NCBI RefSeq assembly: GCF_025698545.1
Contig: NC_068569.1
Span: 6,696,001-6,760,000, forward strand
Length of the DNA: 64,000 bases
DNA from: Gossypium raimondii
Lineage: Eukaryota; Streptophyta; Magnoliopsida; Malvales; Malvaceae
Direction of reading: 5' to 3'
Each line of letters begins with the position of its first letter. Positions within the stretch are counted from its first letter, which is position 1. The notes under the pieces are model-generated. The model was not told where the DNA came from. It did no database searches and saw only the letters and a program-made list of their open reading frames with translations. The position numbers and the translations under genes are program-made. Below are positions 25,166 to 36,480 of the stretch, piece by piece.

Positions 25166-28100
25166 TGTAACACCCCTTAACCGTATCCAACACCGGAATA
25201 GGGTACGTGGCATTACCAAAACACATACACTTGTAAACGTATTTAACCGAGTTATAAAATTTCATCAAAATTAAAACTTTCAAAATAATTAACATGTTTC
25301 TATAACTTTTCACAATATATCCTCAAAATATTATAATCATAATAATTAGGGCTCATGAGACCCGATACATACTCATGCAATTTAATGCTTCATTTCCATT
25401 TCATTCAATTCACAATTTCTCATGCTCATAATTTAAATCATATCACTAGCAATTTCCATTTAATTCACGTACAATTCAATGACATCAAATTCAAAACTAA
25501 TACGTATTTACCATTTAACTCAATGTTTATTGATTATACCATTCAATAACACATTTATGAAATTCTCAATTTAGCAATGAAAATATCACTTTAGTTTGAA
25601 TAACAACATCGTCCGATATAAATACACTACCACTTATCCATTTACTTTAATTCTTTCGGCCCATTTGTCACTTACCATCCTTAATCAAATTAGGGAACAG
25701 TCACGGAAAATTGAGTACTTCACTTTCACTTTGCCATAGTATAACTATGGTCTTACGTATGATCACTTATCACTTGTCCCCGATCGATAAGTGTAGCCAC
25801 CTATCACTTTGTTTCTTGATCGATAAGTGTAGCCACTTATCACTTTGTTTCTTGATCGATAAGTGTAGCCACTTATCACTTTGTTTCTTGATCGATAAGT
25901 GTAGCCACTTATCACTTTGTCTCTTGATCGATAAGTGTAGCTAAAGCTATTACTTATCACTTTGTCTCTTGATCGATAAGTATAGCCAAGCTATCACTTA
26001 TCACTTTTCACTTGTCACTTGATCGGATAAGTGTAGCTAAAGCTACCACTTATCACTTTGTCACTTGATCGATAAGTATAGCCAAGCTATCACTTATCAC
26101 TTTGTCACTTGATCGATAAGTATAGCAAGCTATTACTTATCACTTTCCACTTGTCACTTGATCGATAAGTGTAGCTAAAGCTACCACTTATCACTTTGTC
26201 ACTTGATCAGAAGTACTCAAATCCGGCGTTCCGCTCAATTTGATCATTTATTCATATATCAAGCTTACCAACATGTGTTAATTCATAAACCATTCATGGT
26301 ATTATTTCATGCCAAATCATATACTGAATATACCATACACACATACTATGAAACTTTATTTTCACACATGAGCTTAAACCATGACCAATAATGCACAAAA
26401 TAAGCATCATTCATATTTCATCGTTTATGAGTTATAATCAAACATATGACCATTTATACACGAATCATTCATATATTTCCCAATTTTCCTCCTCCTCCTC
26501 TCCATTCCACATCCTTAATGTGTATAACACACTTAAACAACATTAACCATAATTTCAATATTCACTAACATGTATATTCAAAGCTGTTTATCCGAGTCAG
26601 AGTCACTAAATTATTTTTATCCGGAGCTACAGAGCTCCAAATTAAGATCCGATAATTTTCCCTGAAACTAGACTCACATATCTTCATACCATAAAATTTT
26701 CATAATTTTTGGTTCAGCCAAATAGTACAGTTTATTCTTTAAAGTTTCCCCTGTTTTGCTGTCTGACAGTTCCGACCACTCTTCACTAAAAATTAATTAT
26801 CTCATTGTACAGAATTCGGATGATGTTTTAGCTTGTTTCTTCTAAAAATAGACTCATTAAGGATTCTAACCATATAAACTATAACTCATAATCATTTTTT
26901 TACAATTTTTAATGATTTTCCAAAGTCAGAACAGGGGAACCCGAATTCATTCTGACCTTGTCTCACAAAATCTATTATATCTCATGATTTACAATTCCAT
27001 TGCTTACATCATTTCTTTTATAAGAAACTAGACTCAATAAGCTTTAGTTTCATATTTTATTCATCCTCTAATTCAATCTCTACAATTTTTGGTGATTTTT
27101 CAAAGTTACACTACTGCTGCTGTCCAAAACTGCTTTAGTGCAAAATGTTGATTTCCATTTTGCCCCAAATTTCACAGTTTATACAATTCGGTCCTTTCTC
27201 AATTAACCCTCAATTAATCTAATTTTCTCAATTAGTACTTTACTAGACATTATAAGTTGTTACACAACTATTGAAATTCAGAATTTCCACATATAACTCT
27301 ATCTTCAAACTCTTTTACTATTAGGTCCCAAACATTCACTTTCTATTCAATTCTTTCAATAAAATCAGCATATGAACAATTTAAAGCTCTAATTTCATGC
27401 TAAATCATCATATAATTCCAGCACATATTCATATCAACTTTCAACTTCTTTCATAAAATCAAAAACTAATGAATTTAACAAGTGGTCCTAGTTGTAAAAG
27501 TCATAAAAATACAAAAATTTCAAGAAATAGTCAAGAATTGAACTTACTTGTAATAAAATATGAAGAACCAGCTTGAAGAAGCCCTTCCATGGTGTTTTAG
27601 CTGATGAGAATTCAGAAAATGAAGAGAAATCTAGATAATTCCACTTGGGTCCTAACTTTATTAAGCAAATTTTGCAATTTTCCAATTTTGCCCTTAATTC
27701 TCCTTACTTTCTTGCTGATTTCATGCCTCTGTTGTCCAGCCCAAATAGACCTTGGGTCTATTTGTCTTTTAAGCCCTCTTCCTTTTATCATTTAAGCTAT
27801 TTAATCATTTCTCAAAATTTTGCATTTGTTACAATTTAGTCCTTTTGTTCAATTAATTATCGGAACTTTAAAATTTCTTAACGAAACTTTAATACTAACT
27901 TTTAACACTCCATAAATATTTATAAAATATTTATGGCTCATTTTAAAATCCCGAGGTCTTGATACCTCATTTCGATTCTAATTATTTTAATATTTATTTC
28001 TAGTGCACTATTCACTATTTCAAAAATTTTCCTAACTTCATATTTAACTTATACTTACTAAATTAATAATATTTTCTACCCATTTGTCGAATTTAGTGAT

Positions 28101-28212
28101 CTCGAATCACCGTTCCGACACCTCTGAAAATTCAAGCCATTACATTTTTTTTTCGTCGGATTTGTGGTCCCGAAACCACTGTTCCGACTAAGCCTAAAAT
28201 CGGGCTATTATA
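25166..28212 (-). mobile_element. Solo LTR A (Gypsy-like), inserted in the kinase relic
   Basis: A 3047-bp block runs from TGTAACACCCC to GGGCTATTATA on the plus strand; in its own orientation (minus) the right-hand end is the start, with the first dinucleotide decayed from TG to TA. The 5-bp duplication TATAC flanks it (25161-25165 and 28213-28217), and the kinase frame resumes immediately after it, which fixes both ends. It shares internal blocks with copies B and C, for example the stretch containing GTCCAAAACTGC near 27123. There is no gag-pol and no internal primer site, so a solo LTR is the best reading. It carries a 36-bp tandem repeat. Confidence 0.88.
25785..26205. repeat. Tandem repeat of about 36 bp with a built-in hairpin, inside LTR A
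   Basis: The unit CTTGATCGATAAGTGTAGCC plus ACTTATCACTTTGTTT repeats almost exactly about four times from 25790. It then degenerates into longer units (about 45-60 bp) up to 26205. Each unit holds GATAAGTG, TAGC, CACTTATC, a perfect 8-bp stem with a 4-base loop. Because the unit is a multiple of three, it produces open frames of repeated 12-residue blocks on both strands; these are not taken as genes. Confidence 0.9.
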
Positions 28213-28310
28213 TATACAATGTGCGACTTTGGGAGGAAAAGAGTGGCCTAATACAATGGACATTGTTGCCAATTTGGAGAAATCATTGACACCCTGCTAC
28301 TCTCTTCTAC

Positions 28311-29180
28311 TACAATTCCCATTCCTATTGAGCTTTTAGAAGAGTTCATGCGATTCTTTTCAATTCTTTTTATATCATTATTTTATTTGAATTTTTTTCC
28401 ATTTTAATGTCAAATCTATAATATATATAAATTAACTAGATTAAATTCTGAATGGTTTATTTATTTATTAATTTGTTAACGTAAAAGAGAAAGATTGAAA
28501 GTAGAAAATGTGATGTTGTATTGAAGCTAAAGGTTTTTGTGATCAGTGATCACAGACAAAATGGAATGTTTTGTTGTAGCTGTTAACTTTTATGTATTTT
28601 AGGTTGCGTTTTTGTACAACTCAAATATTTTGAGCAGTTCTTTTCTATTTTTGTCTTGAGCTTAAAGTGGTTCTTATCAGATTTCTTTCCTTCCCCCTTA
28701 CCAGTTTATGGTAATAACAAGTCTTGTTGTCAACAACATCGAAACGCAAACTCTAGGAGACAAACCAAATGGTAGATCTATAGCTCAACTTATCATTCTT
28801 CATGAAATATATATTATATTCACATTAAAAAGCTGAAGTTAGAGTGGTTTAAATTGACAGAAATCAAATCTAATAGTAATTATAGTTAAGAAACATATAA
28901 TCACTAACATGTTCACAGTTTGATCTGCTAGGAGCAATCTGATTGTAGCATTTTAAACTGCTTATCTTGAAGAAATGAAACAAACAATTTATCAAAAAGA
29001 GAAAAGAGTTAGTAGAAAATCTTTCAAGTTTCTATAATGCAGAGACCTTGTAAGATTTCTTTACCGATTTGTACCAAGAATATAATATAAACTGAGAAAT
29101 GTCCATCAACACTGTTTATTATGCATACGGTGTTGGTATTTTCATTACAACATTAAACAAATCTCAGTTGTCAGTTATCA
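28311..29180. other. Intergenic between the kinase relic and the PLC pseudogene
   Basis: No gene is supported. The right part is the former 3' flank of the minus-strand PLC pseudogene. Confidence 0.45.
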
Positions 29181-32100
29181 TTACGGAGCCTCAAATTTGA
29201 TGCTCAATAGAAGCCTTGCATGCTTGTACTTATTTTCTTTTTTTTTTCATGTAATGGAACTACCCTAATTCTCGTTCTCAACTATGATACTGGCAAGCAT
29301 ACTTGGCCTCCGAAATAATGCCTCCCTATAGTGTTATTGTCTAAGATTTTAATCCGAAGCACAGTTAATTTAGGAGCTCTTAATTGGAATTTGAACTCCT
29401 CATCCCATACAGGTAACCATTCATCTTCTATGGTTACTGTTTGTTTTTCATCCTTATCTGCTGGAACACCAAAAACTGCATATGTACTTCATTATCAATA
29501 TCTTTCATATGAAATTTTAATAGTCTCACTCTCGTATAGAAGTCTGGCGAGGAATAGCGATCGAATGCTGTGTGGTGGAAATCCTGATGCCAACCTTCCC
29601 CAGGTCAACTTTTACCTGTAAAGAAAATGATCAAGATTTCAGCTATGGAGGAGTGACAAATGAAGGAATCCAAAGATCTAGTTATAAGTAGGGATATATC
29701 GATCCACCGTCATAATGGTCTTAACCTCTCATGGTAAATTAGGATAAAAAACCTCATCATTCGGTCCCTTATGCAATAAAAAGTTAGGTTTTTTCACATA
29801 GCCGCATCCACCATTGGCTTTAAACATTCCTTGCATTATCCATAGATGCTTTCCATGTCCCTGTTGGAAGAATAACAAGGAAAAGAATGGTTTGAACATA
29901 AACAATAGGTAGGTAAGAATGACAATTATTCCAAAATGTAATTACAATAAAGTTCAGGAACTAATAGTTAAACCGTTTTTTTTTTAAGAAAAACGTTGCT
30001 GGAAGGTTGGCAAGCAATGGTTAAGGAGATTTCCTTTCTTTGACATAAGGGTCTAAATTGGACCTGAAATGGTCTTACTCTTACCTGCATATTAAATGCA
30101 ACCATTTGTGCTCATGCATCCATCCAACAAAAGTATTGTAATTAGAAGAGTCAAGGCGAGTGCGTTTAGGATACACCCTCAGCAAATTTTGCAGAGTAAA
30201 CCTAGAGAAAGAATGTAATGAATTTGATAACCAATAAAAGGGTGAATAAGAATCTCAATGTCTATCATCGGTGTGAAAACAGAGGCAACTATGTATACAT
30301 GAAAGTTTTTGTTTCATATGTTTTAGCAGCGCTTTCAAGATTTTGCTTACTCAAGCTAATTCGACTGACTTTCTTAGGATCATCACTCAGCCAATTCTTT
30401 AATCCACCTTTCAGCTTCCTTGCATTTATAGCAATTAGTTGCCTGTATTCAGGCACAACTTTCTCCTCGTCTTCATCCAGAACTGTTCTCATTCTTCTGG
30501 TGGATTCCACTAACAAATAATAAATGACAAGTAGATAAGCATTTATTCTCGACGTGACGTCAATGAAGCTTAATATATACAACTCCAAGGCACTTGGCTA
30601 CTATTTGACATTCATTTACCACCGTTCCACCTTCATTTTCTGAAATTTCTTCCCTTTGGGTGTTTCCTTCGAGGTACTCCTTTGGAAGTTTGGTTGAAAT
30701 CAAAACCTTTTTCTTCAATGATTCTGGTGAAAGAAATTGGTCTAAATTTTCTGTTCCGTTAGTGTAAAGCATGTCTTCAAAAGTTTCTGTAACCATCTAA
30801 AGAAAATCATGTTTTTAAGAAAAAAGAACATTCAAAGTTAGCATTAGTAAAATTTCTATACTGAAACCATCATTTTAGGTTCACCTTAGCCACTTTTTCT
30901 TGAAGATTGGGATTCAATTGGTCTTCAAAAGTGATTATAATAGGATATTCTGAAGCTTTAAATGTATTCTCCTTAATTGCTTCCAAACATTTTTGAAGGC
31001 CAACAAAGAAGTCAGAGTCCTGCAAGTTTCAATGAATCCATCACATAGTTTTCATTGGTTTTAACAAAACCGATAACTTCATATCAGATTCACGAACTGT
31101 AGAAAAATCGGGTTTCTTTTACCTTCCATGATAAACATTCACATCATTCCCACTGGAATTTGGCCATAGATCCAGTTCAATTACTCTAACACCTCTAAGC
31201 AGAACATCTTTAATCGGTTCAACACTGCTGACACTGCTGAATTGATTCCTGGTCAAGTATTAGTTATGGCTGGTGAATAAGAAATAATGTGATAGTGGAG
31301 CATTCATGTCATGGTGCACCTAAATTCACAAAAATCGATCTTCCTATGAATTAATAAACCTAGATTGAAGCTTTCCACAATACTAAACTATAAAATTATC
31401 AAAACTATGAGACATTATCCAAGAAAAAAAACCCAGGGTTACATTTAAAGGAGGTGAGCAAGGTTAAGGTCACCAAGGAGATATCTAAAGAAGGCTTCTA
31501 AGTGTAGCCCCCTCCTCTGGAAGATATTGAGATGCTTGAGACTATCAAAAATGACTTGAGCATCCTCATTGGTTGCATTCTTTTTACCTTGATTGTAATG
31601 GCCCAAATTCAAGGTTATCGGAATAGTGGTTTCGTAACCACAAATCTGATTTAAAGAGAAATTTATTTTAATATTTTTGCATGAATATTGATATGATAGG
31701 AAAATCGTATGAAAATATCAATAAAAAATTTTACCGATTTAGTAGTTAGTTAGAAAAAGAAATTATTGAAGAAATTGGGTAAAAATAAGGTATCGAGACC
31801 TTGATCTCATAAAACGAGTCGAAATATTTTTATAAATATTTATGAAGTGTTAGTAATATGGTATTAAAATTTCGTTAGAAAATTTTAATGTTTGGGTAGT
31901 CAATTAAGTGAAAAGGACTAAATTGGAAAAGGTGTAAAAGTTACTAGAATGATTAAATAGCTCAATTGTTAAATGAGGAGGGACATAAATTGAAAATAAG
32001 CCCAAAATTAGATATTTTGGGCGGCATAAGCTGAGAAAAATCAGGAGAATTGGTGAAATAAGGGTAAAATGGGAAAATAACAAATTTTACTAACATAAAA

Positions 32101-34119
32101 ATGAGACCAAATTGGAATATCTAGAATTCTCTTTATTTTTCTGCATTCTCTTCAGCCAAAAACGTCCTAAGGGTTTATTCAAGCTGATTTTTCATAATTT
32201 TTGCACCAAGTGAGTTAATCCTTGCTTTTTCTTGTAATTTTTGTATTTCTAAGACTTTTACAACTAGGTCCTATTACTAAATTCATTAGTTTTTGATTTT
32301 ATGAATGAAATTGAAAGTTGCTATGAATATGTGCTAGAAATTTATGATGAAATAGCATGGAATTGAAGCTTTAATTTGTTTATGAGATGATTTTATTAGG
32401 TAATCTCAATAGAAATTGATTTGTAGGACCTAATTGTGAAAATGTTTGGAATTAAATTCTAGTGCTAAAATTCTGATTTCCAAAGGTTTTAAAGTAGTTT
32501 AAAGTGATGGGATAAAGTGTTAATTGAGAAAAATTAGCTCAATTGAGAGGTTAATTGAGCAGGGATGAAATTATCATTTATTGAAAGTTTAGGGAAAAAT
32601 GGTAATTAATATCATGCACTAAAACAGTTTTGGACAGCAGCAGTAGTCTAACTTTAAAAAATCACCAAAAATTATGGAAATTGAATTAGTGAATGAAAAA
32701 ATATGAAATTAAATCTTATTGAGTCTAGTTTTTTATAAAAGAAACGATGTAAGCAATGGAATTGTAAATCATGAGATATAATAGATTTTGTGAGACAAGG
32801 TTAGAATGAATTCGGGTTCCCCTGTTCTGACTTTGGAAAATCGTAAAAAATTGGATAAAAATAATTACGGGCTTAAATTTATATGTTTAAAATACTTAAT
32901 GAGTCTATTTTCAAAATAAAAAAATGAGAACGTCATCCAAATTCTGTAAAATGAGATAATTAATTTTTAGTGAAGAGGGGTTGGAACTGTCAAACAGTAA
33001 AATAGGGGAAACTTTAAAGAATAAACTGTACTTATTGGCTAAACCAAAAATTCTGAAAATTTTATGGTAAGAAGATATGTGAGTCTAGTTTCGGGGAAAA
33101 TTAACAGATCTTAATTTGGAGTTTCGTAGCTCAAGATATAAATAATTTAGTGACTATAACTCAATGAGACAACTTTGAATGCACTATAAATAATAATGGA
33201 ATTATAGAGAATGTTACATATGAACATGATATGTATTAGATTAATGATTAAATTTATTTATTTAGATCCAGAAAATTCAAATACGAAGCTAGATCGAGGA
33301 AAAGAAAAAGTTCAGGATTAGTAGATTTTTGTTTACGAACAAGTATCGAGGTAAGTTTGTGTAACTTGAATTATATTCTTAAATGCTTGAAATGTTTGTT
33401 ATTGATGTGAATATGAGTTGGATGTTTATTGTATGATTATTGATGAAGTATTGATATTCTTGATGAAAAGAGGAAATAAATCCCGGTTGAATAAAAGGAA
33501 AATTTGATGGATCTCTGAAAAGGAATTGACAGTAAAAAGGATCTAGCCTGGACGGATGATCCTATCCTGATATAGCCCTCCCGAAGAATATGTGGAAAAT
33601 GGATTTAGCCCGGATCTCGGTATATAAAGAAACTTTATTTTGGAAATCAATGGCATGTATAAGCTAGTAAAGTAAATGTTAATGTGAAATGAATGTATGG
33701 TTAGCCATTGGTATGGCTAACAAATTCTGGTTTTGGTATGTGATGAGGCTATCTTATGAATACGTTAAATCTATCTTGAAAATATGTTAAAATGAATTGG
33801 TTATGTTGGATTGGTCTCGGTTTAAAATTGTAGGGGGTTATATTGAATTAAAAAAAAAGAACAAAAAAAAACTTTGGGATTTTGCGAAAAATTTATTCAG
33901 CAAAATTTGGTAATGCCTCATACCCCATTTCGGCGACGAATACGGGTAGGGGGTATTACATTGATGTTCAATCAGAAACCTCAGCAGGTCATCCACAGTT
34001 ATCATTCCGCTTGGCGAGAAACTGTAAAAGGCATTCTTGATATCAAGAGGCGGTTCAACCATCCTTGTCTTGAACACTCTCCTCCAACACACGCACACTT
34101 TAAAACGCTGTTTTGGCAT
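29181..34119 (-). pseudogene. PLC: Phosphoinositide-specific phospholipase C pseudogene (PLC copy 1)
   Basis: All nine exons of the PLC gene structure can be traced on the minus strand. Exon 1 is 33961-34119 plus 31593 down to about 31470, split by solo LTR B. Exon 2 is 31123-31319, with TAA at 31260-31262 replacing the Ser of the GHNSYL catalytic motif. Exon 3 (near 30890-31020) has a 1-bp deletion near 31002. Exons 4 and 5 lie in 30310-30796 and are open. Exon 6 (near 30086-30202) has a 1-bp deletion in the WMHGAQM region. Exons 7-9 lie between 29860 and 29181. Exon 1 also ends in a frameshift with no proper donor, and the exon 9 acceptor is deleted. It is closest to the intact copy at 42861-45440, sharing even intron 8 sequence. 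No functional PLC can be made from it. Confidence 0.95.
31594..33960 (+). mobile_element. Solo LTR B (Gypsy-like), inserted in PLC exon 1
   Basis: A 2367-bp block starts TGTAATGGCCC and ends GGGGGTATTACA. The perfect 5-bp duplication TTGAT flanks it (31589-31593 and 33961-33965). Removing the block and one TTGAT restores alignment with exon 1 of the intact paralogue at 45280-45300. It has no coding region. It shares long blocks with A and C (GTTTTGGACAGCAGCAGTAG near 32627 and the GAATTCGGGTTCCCCTGTTC region near 32808). Confidence 0.95.
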
Positions 34120-34759
34120 CGTGGTTTTCACCTAAGAAAATATCAAAATCTCAATTTCTGGTGATGTTTCTTTTATATTTCTCAGTTAATAAAAGGTAAA
34201 GTGAAACAAGTTTGAAAGTGGCTCAAATTATTTATATCATTGGTATATCAAAATCTAGGTATTGTGGATGGTGAACTTGAGATTTTAATATTGTTGCCTC
34301 CTCATTGCTTGGTCAAATTTATGAGGTTTTTAATATTATATGGTGTAAAGCATTGTGTTGCTACAAAATAAAGTAGCAAGTAGACTTTCCCTTCCCAAAC
34401 CATAAATTACTCACAGTTGTTATTAAAATTTTAATTAACAAAATGATAATGGCACAAATAACCCCTAAAGTATAGAAAATGTTTTAATATGTTTCCTAAA
34501 CTTTAAAAATGTGGATTTTAGTACTAAAAGTTTTATTCCCTCTAGTAAAGTGAGAGTAATCTATGGCTAATGCGTTTGTTTTTTTTTAAAGAAGTGGATT
34601 TAGACCAACCATGACAATTACCTTATTGAGTAAGAATAGAAGAACCAGATAATCAGGGCTAATTCCAATTAGTTGCATGTTGTAGAATGAAACTAGTGCT
34701 TTGTTCTGATCAAAGCATTGAACACTAACAACTCCAACCCCAACTCACGCCTAGTAGCA
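34120..34759. other. Former upstream flank of PLC copy 1
   Basis: No gene is supported. It lies between the PLC pseudogene start and the PPR relic and probably includes the old PLC promoter. Confidence 0.4.
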
Positions 34760-35400
34760 TATACAACAATCAATATTCCAATAAAAATATAATCTAATTG
34801 TGCATAAATAGGAAGAATGCTTACTAATAGTAATCAGATCCAACATTATCCCTTCCAACCTCATCTTATTCAAAACATCTAACGCCTCTGTAGCATTGCC
34901 ATTTTGATAGGATCCAAAAATCATTGCATTCCAAGAAACCATATCACGTACTGGCATATCATCAAATAGTTTAAGTGCATAGCTTAAAGCTCTGAACCGC
35001 GTATACACATGAACTAAGGAAGCGGTGACAAAGATATCCAGTTCAAAGCCCAATTTTAGCGCCAACCAAAATATCCTCATTCTATCAAATGGATTTTATA
35101 GGATTTAAGTGCAGGAGCAAGAGTGTAGAAATCAGGTAGAAGCCCAAAGGTAAATGAAATTTGATAGAAACAGACTACAACTTCCCCAAAATGACCAATG
35201 CGAACAAAAGCAGACACCATCGAAATACAAGTATAAACATATTTTTCTGAGATCTGATGAAATGTGCGACGCTAGAATGAGACATCGCCAAGTTAAGTAT
35301 AAACATTAACAAGCTTGGCAGAGAATAAAATGCTTTTAGCTTTCTCTGTAACAACAACAACGGCATGGAGGAGCTTAGCAAGGTGCAATCAGTTGCAGGA
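34760..35400 (-). pseudogene. Pentatricopeptide repeat (PPR, PLS-type) protein fragment
   Basis: The minus strand reads as the N-terminal part of a PLS-class PPR protein: HLAKLLHAVVV, SAKLVNVYT-stop-LGDVS, RRTFHQISEKYVYT, MVSAFVRIGHFGEVV, then after a frameshift LALKLGFELDIFVTASLVHVY, ALKLFDDMPVRDMVSWNAMI and NGNATEALDVLNKMRLEG. It has a TAA at 35293-35295, a TAG about 20 bases further into the reading, and a frameshift near 35085. It ends abruptly after about two and a half repeats. Such proteins normally act in organelle RNA processing. It is a truncated, inactive copy, probably of an EMB2758-like gene (recalled similarity). Confidence 0.8.
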
Positions 35401-36480
35401 TTTGAATAGTTGATTGAATTTCGATTCTTTCCTTTCAATTGAGGCATTTTTATGTATTTTTTCCTTTTCTAAATAATGTAATAGACCCTAAACGGCTCTT
35501 TTTTTTTCTTTTAAATCACATCATAAACTAGTCTTTTTATTATTACAAAATGATTTATCACTGGTTACTATCTACAATACTTTTACCTAAACATAACACT
35601 AAAGATGTTTTTTTTGTTCTTTGTTTCTCCTTAATAGCCATTTTTGTTGTCATTCTTTTTTAGCTTTGGGTAACTAGAGGCAGAAAAGAACACACACACA
35701 CACACTACAATAGGAAGGGTCTTTTCGTGTGAGAGAAACCCTAAGTTTTCTTAGTCGTTTCTTTTTTTTTTGTGATTTTTAAAATCGCCTCCTTCACCGT
35801 AGACTGATTTTTAGTTATTAGAATGAAGCAATAAAAGGATCCATTCGAAGTAGCATTGGAAGAGTAAGAGGAATCGCCATTTGATTCCCCAGTTGGTGAG
35901 GATGAACTGAACAACCAACTCCAAATGAACCCCAGAACCAAACCAATGGTGGACACAAATTGCTTGTAGATGATGATGATTACGATGACATTGGTCCCAA
36001 CGTAAAAAAATCCCTCTCATCCATCATCAAGTTCAACTCCTAAGTTGCAATCTACAAGTGTTAATGCTAATGTTGCTACTAGAGTCACCACCAAGAACAA
36101 AGAATACGATGATGATGATAAAGAGGAAAATGTGGAAGTTGAGCTTAGCAAGTTCCCTTCTAGTGCAACTCCTATGTTGATAAAAAGTTAGAATATTATG
36201 TTAGCGTATTGTTATTTTCTTAATGACTCGTTGATAAAAGTTCATTTTGTAAATGTTAATGATAAAATCAAATTTCCTTTTAAAATTAGGTTATCAAGAC
36301 AAAATTCACTAAAAGAAATTATAAAACAAATTAAAATAAAATTTTAGTTGTCTCATAAAATTAATATTTTATTAATGTAAAATGATATGCATTCAAAGTT
36401 TTTTTATTACTTTTAAAAAAATTAAAATATGTTTAAATAATATAATTTATTTTAATTATGAAAATATATTTTATTATTTC
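35401..36480. other. Intergenic with a possible coding relic
   Basis: Between about 35955 and 36190 the plus strand has codon-like sequence with acidic runs (EYDDDDKEENVEVELSKFPSS in one frame, a DDDDYDD-like run in another), as if from a decayed gene fragment. I do not recognise the family. An (AC)n tract lies at about 35691-35705. Nothing else is supported. Confidence 0.35.

Larger units (their letters stand above)
23290..28310 (+). pseudogene. CRINKLY4-type receptor-like kinase relic split by two retroelements
   Basis: Three plus-strand pieces fit one kinase in order. Piece 1 (23290 to about 23625) has the juxtamembrane region, an NKRGAGSFPDGREIAIKRGE-like ATP site missing part of the glycine loop, and, after a frameshift, LSRLHHKHLVGLIGFC. 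Piece 2 (about 24860-25165) has VPPIIHLDVKSSN (catalytic loop with HRD changed to HLD), VSDFGLSLLGPESNEE (DFG loop), then LTGRKVVFSNVED and [10 protein letters not shown]. Piece 3 (28213 to about 28310) continues in frame with TMDIVANLEKSL. The wording resembles the ACR4/CCR family. Frameshifts, stops, a gap of about 45 codons between pieces 1 and 2 and another of about 60 codons after the DFG loop show it is dead. It is separated by a retroelement at 23627-24859 and a solo LTR at 25166-28212. Confidence 0.85.

Noticed and set aside
25711..25960. Open frames on both strands with repeated 12-residue blocks
   Set aside because: They are produced by the 36-bp tandem repeat (a multiple of three) and have no start context or homology.
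25785..26205. CRISPR-like array of 36-bp repeats
   Set aside because: The units abut without unique spacers, the genome is a plant, and the array lies inside an LTR. It is an ordinary tandem satellite with an internal palindrome.
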